A stretch of 10,240 nt of DNA from an uncultured Bacilli bacterium (GTDB taxonomy: Bacteria; Bacillota_I; Bacilli_A; RF39; UBA660), in contig CANQHT010000043.1 in the NCBI GenBank assembly GCA_947623705.1, forward strand, positions 1 to 10,240, written 5' to 3'. Shown one piece after another: positions 5,520 through 10,240 of the stretch; within the stretch, counting starts at the first letter, position 1; the number at the start of each line of letters is the position of its first letter. The notes under the pieces are model-generated. The model was given only the letters and a program-made list of their open reading frames with translations. It had not been told where the DNA came from and ran no database searches. Made by a program: the position numbers and the translations under genes.

Positions 5520-6269
5520 TTATTTTTCTATTAAATGATAATTAAGTAAACATTCAATACCATCTTGCATTTTAAAAGTATCAGAAAGTCCTAGTAAATA
5601 ATTTTCATAAACTTTCCCATTGACTTCAATATTTTTCACAGGTATACACTCTAACAAACTTGTTTTATTAATGGTTATAATAGGTACATACATTGGACTT
5701 CTTATATTATATATGCCTTTAAGTCTTTTTTTATTTATTAAAATTATATATTTATGGGTAATCGGATCTTGTAATTTATTCCCACTGTCAATAAAGGCTT
5801 TTAATTCTAAATGACGATTATTTTTAAGATTGATTAAAACTTTTGTATAATAATTAACTACTCTTTTTAAATTATTTTGTTCTTTAATATATAAATATAA
5901 GATAAAGGGTGCCATTAATAAAATTAAAATGTAGGATAAATTATTAAATTCGAGTTTTAAAAAATAAAGAAAACCTGCTAAAATAACACTAGTCATATAA
6001 AGATATAACATATTATTAAGAAAATACTTTAAATCATGATAACCATAAGTAACAAGTAACATTAAAAAACCGGCGAGTATTTTTAAAAGCAATAAAAGAT
6101 ATTTATTTAAAGGAATTAAAATAATAAATGTGGATATGGCTCCGAATAAAGCCCCAAGTAAAATTCTTTTAAATTTCGTATTTCTTTTTAAAGTAACACT
6201 TACCGTTATTAAAAGTAAAGCATCATAAATAAAATTAAGTAAAAATAATAAATCTAAATAGATTTTCAT
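5520..6269 (-). CDS. spoIIGA: Pro-sigma-E processing protease SpoIIGA
   Basis: This 249-residue protein starts MKIYLDLLFLLNFIYDALLL, the family signature, and has five hydrophobic segments (about 3-24, 35-52, 56-75, 86-104, 111-127). A soluble C-terminal half carries the aspartic-protease motif FIDSGNKLQDP with Asp161. SpoIIGA dimerises like a retroviral protease at the septal membrane and, when signalled by SpoIIR from the forespore, removes the pro-sequence of SigE. It is about 60 residues shorter than the B. subtilis protein (309), with losses in the middle of the protease half; the end (YLLGLSDTFKMQDGIECLLN) still aligns with the conserved 'CLIGIS...FDAIIHP' block. Ribosome site GGTGAT is four bases before the ATG. 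It is followed after eleven bases by sigE in one operon, downstream of ftsZ as in other Bacilli. Confidence 0.92.
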   Translation of the reverse strand: MKIYLDLLFLLNFIYDALLLITVSVTLKRNTKFKRILLGALFGAISTFIILIPLNKYLLLLLKILAGFLMLLVTYGYHDLKYFLNNMLYLYMTSVILAGFLYFLKLEFNNLSYILILLMAPFILYLYIKEQNNLKRVVNYYTKVLINLKNNRHLELKAFIDSGNKLQDPITHKYIILINKKRLKGIYNIRSPMYVPIITINKTSLLECIPVKNIEVNGKVYENYLLGLSDTFKMQDGIECLLNYHLIEK

Positions 6270-6284
6270 TCTATCACCAAATTT

Positions 6285-6317
6285 ATTATATAAAAAAAAT
6301 ACGGCAAAAAATGTCGT
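6285..6317 (-). promoter_or_regulatory. Candidate Spo0A-type promoter of spoIIGA-sigE
   Basis: A perfect TATAAT (6290-6285, minus) lies 16 bases before the spoIIGA start, but no -35 sits at 17 bases. Instead ACGACA (6317-6312) lies 21 bases upstream; its complement is within TGTCGTA, one base off a Spo0A box (TGTCGAA). The B. subtilis spoIIG promoter also has an over-long spacer (22) with Spo0A boxes over the -35. The box is inside the ftsZ terminator stem, so the match may be accidental. Confidence 0.35.
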
Positions 6318-6320
6318 ATT
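6291..6320 (-). terminator. Terminator of ftsA-ftsZ
   Basis: On the minus strand AATACG pairs with CGTATT (plus a short inner CA/TG helix) and eight T follow directly. It separates the division operon from spoIIGA-sigE, although the weak 6-bp outer stem may allow read-through. Confidence 0.72.
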
Positions 6321-6331
6321 ATAGTTTCTAA

Positions 6332-7390
6332 TTAAAATAAATCATTATTTCTTAAGAATGGTGGAATTTCAATATCATCATCAGTTGGCACAGTTCTTCT
6401 TTTTGGTACTTCTCCCGGTTCATATAATTCTTCGGTATCGCTTTCTTCAAAACCGGTAGCAATAACGGTAACAATAACTTCATCAGTTAAAGTTTTTTCA
6501 TTTTTAATGGCTCCAAAAATTATGTTAACATCACTCTTGGCGGCTTCTCTAACAGTTTCAACTGCATCTTCAATTTCAAATAAGGTAAGATTAGCACCAC
6601 CTGTAACATTGACAATGGCATTTTTAGCTCCATCAATCGTAGCTTCAAGTAAACTACTAGCCACAGCTTGTCTAGCAGCTTCAATGGCTCTATTTTCTCC
6701 AGCAGCACAACCAATACCAATAATCGCCGTACCACTTTTTTCCATAACAGCTTTAACATCCGCAAAGTCTAGGTTAATAACACCAGTAACCGCAATTAAA
6801 TCGGAAATAGATTGAACACTTCTATGTAAAACATTATCAACTTCTTTGAAAGCATCATCAAAACTTGTAGTTTTATCTATAACATCTCTTAATTTATCAT
6901 TTGGAATAACTATTAAAGTATCCACATGTTTCTTTAATTCTTCAATACCAAGTAAGGCATTTTCACTTCTTCTTTTACCTTCAAATCTAAATGGTTTTGT
7001 AACAATACCAACAGTTAAAGAACCTAATTCTTGGGCAATTTCCGCAATTATAGGAGCAGCACCAGTACCAGTTCCTCCACCCATACCACAAGCCACAAAA
7101 ATCATGTCGGCATCTTTAAGGGCTTCTTCAATTTCGCCTTTACTTTCTAAAGCGGCCGCTCTTCCTATTTCAGGATTTGCACCAGCTCCTCTTCCACCAG
7201 TAATAGACTTACCAATTTGAATTTTATTTTCAGCTTTAGAAGCATTTAATACTTGTAAATCGGTATTAACTACATAAAACTCAACACTTTTAACACCTGC
7301 TTCAATCATTCTATTAACGGCATTACAACCGCCACCGCCAACACCAACTACTTTAATCTTTGCAATTTGATCCATTTGTAAATCGTTCAT
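6332..7390 (-). CDS. ftsZ: Cell division protein FtsZ
   Basis: This 352-residue tubulin homologue has all landmarks. The N-terminal nucleotide fold has VVGVGGGGCNAVN (14-26), the tubulin signature is GGGTGTG (104-110), and NDKL follows (164-167). The T7 synergy loop is NLDFADV (206-212), with Asp208 and Asp211 completing the GTPase site of the neighbouring subunit. The GTPase core ends near residue 315. A short acidic linker (about 20 residues) leads to the C-terminal peptide DDDIEIPPFLRN, which binds FtsA and other anchors. FtsZ forms the cytokinetic ring at midcell and, in sporulation, near the pole. Ribosome site AAGGAG is eight bases upstream and the gene follows ftsA after twelve bases. 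The length is slightly below the usual 370-390 because the linker is short. Confidence 0.98.
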   Translation of the reverse strand: MNDLQMDQIAKIKVVGVGGGGCNAVNRMIEAGVKSVEFYVVNTDLQVLNASKAENKIQIGKSITGGRGAGANPEIGRAAALESKGEIEEALKDADMIFVACGMGGGTGTGAAPIIAEIAQELGSLTVGIVTKPFRFEGKRRSENALLGIEELKKHVDTLIVIPNDKLRDVIDKTTSFDDAFKEVDNVLHRSVQSISDLIAVTGVINLDFADVKAVMEKSGTAIIGIGCAAGENRAIEAARQAVASSLLEATIDGAKNAIVNVTGGANLTLFEIEDAVETVREAAKSDVNIIFGAIKNEKTLTDEVIVTVIATGFEESDTEELYEPGEVPKRRTVPTDDDIEIPPFLRNNDLF

Positions 7391-7402
7391 TTCTTCATCT
7401 CC

Positions 7403-8644
7403 TTAATTATCAAAAAAATATCCAAATAGTTTACCAAGTAAGGAATTATCTGAGATATTTACTCTTTTACCTTTCCCACTTAATTCTTCTTGTTCTTCTA
7501 AATTAAATATTGAAAATTCGACATTTCTTAATTTCAAACGACTATTATAATATTTCATTACTCCTACAGCCGTTCCAAATTTATTACTACGAGCGCCAAT
7601 TTCTAAGGTATTACCAATAATACCCATATTCCCGAGTAACTCTTCAATTAATATATCAAAATCAGTGCTCTCTGTTACTCCTCCTGTAAGTATTATATAA
7701 CTAATTTCCTTTTTTGTTAAGAGATTAATTTGTTTTTTCGCTAAATTAATAATCTCCGTTAATCTTTGCATTACTATTTCAGAAGCATCATATTGATTAA
7801 TTTTAACACTTTCGCCATGTTTATCCGTAAAAACAACTGATTCATTTGGTTGAGCTAGTCTAGTATGGGCTAAAGCTAGATGTTCTTTTAAATATTCCGC
7901 ATCTTTACTAGATATTTTATATACATAAGATAAATCATTTGTAATAGCATCCCCACCAATATCAATAACTTCTAAATTAGTAAGAATACCCCGGTTAAAT
8001 ATAGATACTGTTGTCGTTGCTTCTCCAATATTAACTACTGCCCCAATACTTTGATTTAATTCTTTATTTTTATATTCATAATAGTCTCCTAAAGGAGATA
8101 TAACAATATCAACTAAACTAACCCCAATACTTTTTAAAATATTATTTATGCCTTCAATATTTTTCTTCGGAATTGTAACCACTATAGCTTTCATAAGCAT
8201 TTGTTCCGCCATCATATTTAAAGGATTACTAACTATTTCATCATTAACTTTAAAACTAGTTGGTAATACTGTAACAAGTTCTCTATTATCCATTACTTTA
8301 TTATAGACACATTTTTGCATTGCTCTTACAATATCTTCATTTTTAATAATGTGTTCAGGATCTTTAATAGGTACTGTCCCACTACTTAAGAAACATTCCG
8401 TATAAAATGCCGGAACTGTCGCAATAACTTTTTTAATTGGTAAACCAATAATTTCTTCGGCTTTTTTAAAAACCTCTAAAAAACAACCGGTAGCACTTTC
8501 GGGATTAATAACATAACCCTTTTTTATACCTTCAGCTGGAGTTTCTACACACGCTAAAATATTAATCTTATTTTTAACTACTTCGCCCACAACTAACTTA
8601 ATTAAGGAAGAACCAACATCTAAACTAGCCATAAATTTGCGCAT
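7403..8644 (-). CDS. ftsA: Cell division protein FtsA
   Basis: This 413-residue actin-family protein carries phosphate-1 loop LDVGSSLIKLVVGE (8-21), the FtsA-specific 1C domain (about 85-165), a phosphate-2 region VVNIGEATTTVSIF (203-216), the IDIGGDAIT block (227-235) and an adenosine loop ILTGGVTES (318-326). The C-terminal SLLGKLFGYFF (401-411) is an amphipathic membrane helix. FtsA polymerises on ATP and tethers FtsZ to the membrane. One odd point is that phosphate-2 is usually D-I-G-G-G-(T/S)-T; here it is N205-I-G-E-A-T-T, replacing the Asp that normally positions Mg-water. ATP may still bind, but hydrolysis could be altered. Ribosome site TAGGAG precedes ATG 8644. It is first in the ftsA-ftsZ operon, with a promoter at 8671-8700. 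Confidence 0.95.
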   Translation of the reverse strand: MRKFMASLDVGSSLIKLVVGEVVKNKINILACVETPAEGIKKGYVINPESATGCFLEVFKKAEEIIGLPIKKVIATVPAFYTECFLSSGTVPIKDPEHIIKNEDIVRAMQKCVYNKVMDNRELVTVLPTSFKVNDEIVSNPLNMMAEQMLMKAIVVTIPKKNIEGINNILKSIGVSLVDIVISPLGDYYEYKNKELNQSIGAVVNIGEATTTVSIFNRGILTNLEVIDIGGDAITNDLSYVYKISSKDAEYLKEHLALAHTRLAQPNESVVFTDKHGESVKINQYDASEIVMQRLTEIINLAKKQINLLTKKEISYIILTGGVTESTDFDILIEELLGNMGIIGNTLEIGARSNKFGTAVGVMKYYNSRLKLRNVEFSIFNLEEQEELSGKGKRVNISDNSLLGKLFGYFFDN

Positions 8645-8670
8645 ATTTTCACTCCTATTTTCCTTATTTA

Positions 8671-8700
8671 ATTATACACTAAAAAAGGACTAGATAGCAA
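8671..8700 (-). promoter_or_regulatory. Probable SigA promoter of ftsA-ftsZ
   Basis: TTGCTA (8700-8695), 18-base spacer, TATAAT (8676-8671) on the minus strand, 26 bases before the ftsA start. The -10 is perfect and the -35 fair. Confidence 0.5.
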
Positions 8701-8738
8701 GAAATTTAAGATAAATTATTAAATATTCTTCTGAATGC

Positions 8739-8767
8739 AAAAAGAACAAGATATTATATCCTGTTCT
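8739..8767 (-). terminator. Terminator of the SleB-like hydrolase gene
   Basis: AGAACAGGATAT and its complement with TGTTCT form a nearly perfect stem (positions 8743-8767, one G-U pair) that overlaps the last codons and stop of the gene, followed on the minus strand by TTTTT. Confidence 0.8.
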
Positions 8768-9407
8768 CATCATTTAATTCACCAAAATAGTTATTACCAT
8801 TTTTACTATATGATTCACTATTATTTACTTTAATATAATGTGATCTAAAAGATAAGTAATTATGCATAGGTTTTTCCGTAAATAAGAAATCCACTATCGC
8901 TTCATAACCAACACTTTCAGTATCACTCATATATTTTTTATAAGAACCACTAGCATACACTGTAAACTGATTAGGCTCTATTACTTGGTAATATAAACTA
9001 GTTCCTTTATCTTGACCAAAATTAGCTGAAACACTACGAACCCAGTTTTTACTATGTGTACGATTATATATGGTATTAATAACCGCATAAGCATCTTCAT
9101 AAGAATTATGTTCAGCTTCACTTAAGACAACACCACATAATACTCTAAATTGTTGTTCTGTTAAATTATATCTTTTTAAGATTGTTTCCACTTTTTCATC
9201 TTTCGTTAATATTGCTACTGTATATGAATCCATCTTCATAACATTCGCTGTATTAACTAAAGCTTTATTAGATGGTACTACTAATAATATAACAATTAAG
9301 TATATCATTGGTAATACTAAATATCTACAATTATATTTATCAATTATTTTTCTCACATAACCCCACAAATTGTGGAGGGGATATGCATTTTTAATTAAAT
9401 TATTCAT
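8754..9407 (-). CDS. Membrane-anchored SleB-like cell wall hydrolase (Hydrolase_2 family)
   Basis: This 217-residue protein has a basic N-terminus, one transmembrane helix (about 29-45) and an extracytoplasmic domain. From residue 85 it follows the SleB/CwlJ (Hydrolase_2) pattern: FRVLCGVVLSEAEH with probable catalytic Glu97, YEDAYAVINTIYNRTHS (103-119), EPNQFTVY (144-151), a GYEAIVDFLF helix and a terminal NNYFGEL. The family cleaves peptidoglycan glycan strands as lytic transglycosylases, typically cortex during spore germination, though vegetative members exist. There is no LysM or wall-binding domain and no YpeB partner gene in view. The promoter is a full SigA consensus with tandem TGTCAA boxes, shared with the transglutaminase-like gene, so expression is probably not restricted to the forespore. 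AGGGGGA is five bases upstream of ATG 9407. Germination role is uncertain; growth-related remodelling is the alternative. Confidence 0.82.
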   Translation of the reverse strand: MNNLIKNAYPLHNLWGYVRKIIDKYNCRYLVLPMIYLIVILLVVPSNKALVNTANVMKMDSYTVAILTKDEKVETILKRYNLTEQQFRVLCGVVLSEAEHNSYEDAYAVINTIYNRTHSKNWVRSVSANFGQDKGTSLYYQVIEPNQFTVYASGSYKKYMSDTESVGYEAIVDFLFTEKPMHNYLSFRSHYIKVNNSESYSKNGNNYFGELNDENRI

Positions 9408-9431
9408 CTTTTCCCCCTGAATAACAATTTA

Positions 9432-9470
9432 ATTATAGCATACATTTAATTATATGTCAAATTGTGTCAA
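9432..9470 (-). promoter_or_regulatory. Strong SigA promoter with tandem TGTCAA boxes, twin of 4761-4799
   Basis: TTGACA (9460-9455), 17-base spacer, TATAAT (9437-9432) with TGC before it, on the minus strand, and a second TTGACA ten bases upstream (9470-9465). The 17 bases from the upstream box through the -35, and TATGCTATAATT at the -10, are identical to the promoter at 4761-4799, while the spacer differs. Confidence 0.85.
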
Positions 9471-9500
9471 AAAATTCCGGCGATTTGACTATTAATTAAC

Positions 9501-9524
9501 AAAAAAAGAGTATTTCTACTCTTT
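9501..9524 (-). terminator. Terminator of the surface-protein gene
   Basis: On the minus strand AAAGAGTA and TACTCTTT form a perfect 8-bp stem around a GAAA tetraloop, followed by seven T (overlapping the stem's last bases). It lies about 75 bases after the stop codon, beyond the GC-rich segment, and ends the transcript of the gene at the right edge. Confidence 0.9.
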
Positions 9525-9557
9525 ATTATCTAACACTCACTGTTGAAAACCCCATTT

Positions 9558-9594
9558 CGCGACCGTCCGCGCGACTATCGCCCCGCAGGACGGA
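9558..9594 (-). repeat. GC-rich hairpin segment just after the surface-protein stop codon
   Basis: By my count 28 of 37 bases are G or C in a genome that is otherwise strongly AT-rich. On the minus strand CCGTCC (9593-9588) pairs with GGACGG (9568-9563), enclosing a second helix GCGA/TCGC with a TAG loop. There is no T tract, so it is not a standard terminator, and the real terminator lies further on. TCCGTCC here repeats a heptamer at 9686-9680 in the coding region. Inverted repeats placed just downstream of the variable region occur in DGR targets, which fits this position. Its origin could instead be a relic of an inserted element. Confidence 0.6.
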
Positions 9595-9598
9595 TTTT

Positions 9599-10240
9599 TT
9601 ATCCTTCTAAGCTAGTAATTCGAAATGGCTCTGTAAGTGATCCTTCTCCCGTTAGTTCAATGTCGGATGCAAGATAGAAGGACGGACGAACCGCGCCCTC
9701 ACGAGTCAGGCCGTAGCTGCCCACACGGCCACGCGCATAGACACCCCACGCATAGCAACTGCTACCCGCCGGATACAAGCCATAACGACTCATTGTCCAT
9801 TCATCTCCATAAGAATTACTTGGATGGGTTGTTTCATTATGACTTAAGTGTATCCAACTATTTACCGCATTACTAAAACTTCCAGGATTTCCGGCATCGT
9901 TATCACTTGTTTTATAGGCATAATAATAATCTGATAGACTTAATATACCTAATGGGGCTTCTATTCTTTCACTCCATTCTCCTTTTCCTGTTGGACTTCC
10001 ATTACTATCTCCTTTTTGATAATATGTTGCTTCACTACTTCCACTTTCTATTCCATATATTGTATCTCCATTATAACTACCATCATCTGTTGTATCTCCA
10101 TATAGCCAACTATGATTATTGACTATTTTACTTTTTAGATTTCCATCTAAACTATAATAATATGAATTTGGGTCATCCAATTTTGGATTTGTTGTTCCAT
10201 CTGCACTTTTACCATTTAATTTTTGATATGCTAAACTTTC
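9599..10240 (-). CDS. Surface protein with C-terminal variable-type lectin-like domain (5' end outside window)
   Basis: The frame stays open to the right edge, so only the last ~213 residues are seen and the start is missing; TTG at 10180 is not a credible start. The visible part is rich in Ser, Gly, Asn, Tyr and Asp, with blocks such as KIVNNHSWLYG, GEWSERIEAPLGILSLSDYYYAY and NSWIHLS, like DUF6273-type or pilin-borne surface domains of gut Bacillota. The last third reads WTMSRYG...AWGVYARGRVG, then AVRPSFYLASDIEL, with G-V-R-P/A-V-R-P ending a run of alternating fixed and free positions. From about 9787 to 9659 codon use switches to GC-rich. A secretion signal or anchor, if present, is upstream of the window. 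A ligand-binding role is inference. Confidence 0.72.
   Translation of the reverse strand, partial: ESLAYQKLNGKSADGTTNPKLDDPNSYYYSLDGNLKSKIVNNHSWLYGDTTDDGSYNGDTIYGIESGSSEATYYQKGDSNGSPTGKGEWSERIEAPLGILSLSDYYYAYKTSDNDAGNPGSFSNAVNSWIHLSHNETTHPSNSYGDEWTMSRYGLYPAGSSCYAWGVYARGRVGSYGLTREGAVRPSFYLASDIELTGEGSLTEPFRITSLEG
9659..9787 (-). other. Candidate DGR variable region at the 3' end of the surface-protein gene
   Basis: In the 33 codons from 9781 to 9683 I count about 66 of 99 bases as G or C and only 9 adenines on the coding strand, against roughly a third or more adenine in neighbouring coding sequence. Many codons are NNC/NNT with no A in the first two positions, as expected if template Asn codons (AAY) were randomised. 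Fixed residues alternate with free ones (A-W-x-V-x-x-x-G-x-V...A-V-R-P), as in C-type-lectin-fold DGR targets. The edges are abrupt: AT-rich codons lie directly before it. No template repeat or reverse transcriptase is in the window, so this stays a candidate. Confidence 0.55.

Noticed and set aside
6507..7220. Long open frames antisense to ftsZ
   Set aside because: They mirror the codon pattern of ftsZ, have no ribosome site and encode low-complexity hydrophobic sequence; shadows only.
9365..9384. Hairpin CCACA/TGTGG in the early codons of the SleB-like gene
   Set aside because: It is short, within coding sequence and without a T tract or masking of the ribosome site; probably fortuitous.
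9558..9787. GC-rich 3' end as simple assembly chimera or contamination
   Set aside because: The reading frame, the conserved A-V-R-P end and the following AT-rich codons and terminator stay continuous, so a join artefact is unlikely, although read mapping would settle it.
1..10240. Recoding of UGA as tryptophan, suggested by AT richness and TAA at all 13 stops
   Set aside because: Trp is encoded by TGG in the genes seen and no conserved protein is interrupted by an in-frame TGA; TAA bias is explained by low GC.

Overview
The window is very AT-rich and comes from a low-GC, Gram-positive-type endospore former of the Bacillota, Bacilli side. I base this on a sporulation cluster (spoIIGA-sigE), a CotD-like spore-coat protein, ftsA-ftsZ, a YneF-family protein, AAGGAG/AGGGGGA ribosome sites and consensus SigA promoters. 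An uncultured gut lineage related to Erysipelotrichales/RF39-type Bacilli is plausible, but the sequence alone does not settle it. Every gene is on the minus strand, so the window reads from right to left, and all 13 coding regions end in TAA. No TGA interrupts any recognised gene.

In transcription order (right to left): (1) The 3' part of a surface-protein gene enters at the right edge. Its last ~130 coding bases switch abruptly to about two-thirds GC with few adenines, followed by a 76% GC hairpin segment after the stop. This looks like the variable region of a diversity-generating retroelement (DGR) target and is the most unusual item here. (2) A membrane-anchored SleB-like cell-wall hydrolase. 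(3) The division operon ftsA-ftsZ with a terminator. (4) spoIIGA-sigE, the protease and pro-sigma-E of the mother cell. (5) A cytosolic transglutaminase-fold protein of unknown role. (6) mscL-yneF, overlapping by one base. (7) A three-Ig-domain membrane-anchored polysaccharide deacetylase. (8) A CotD-like coat protein with a SigE/SigK-type promoter. (9) A small pilin-like membrane protein. (10) rpoZ. (11) tRNA-Ala(UGC) with an unusual C at position 33, followed by a cluster of hairpins.

The gene set links cell division, the start of mother-cell sporulation and envelope remodelling. Two genes, the SleB-like hydrolase and the transglutaminase-like gene, share nearly identical promoters. Each has a tandem TGTCAA motif at a 10-bp offset, resembling paired Spo0A boxes over the -35. 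The spoIIGA leader also carries a Spo0A-box-like TGTCGTA. This suggests a small Spo0A-linked regulon, but that is inference.

No reverse transcriptase, template repeat, CRISPR array, rRNA or insertion sequence is visible. Positions 1-401 hold no supported protein gene, only hairpins/terminators and a weak promoter-like site.
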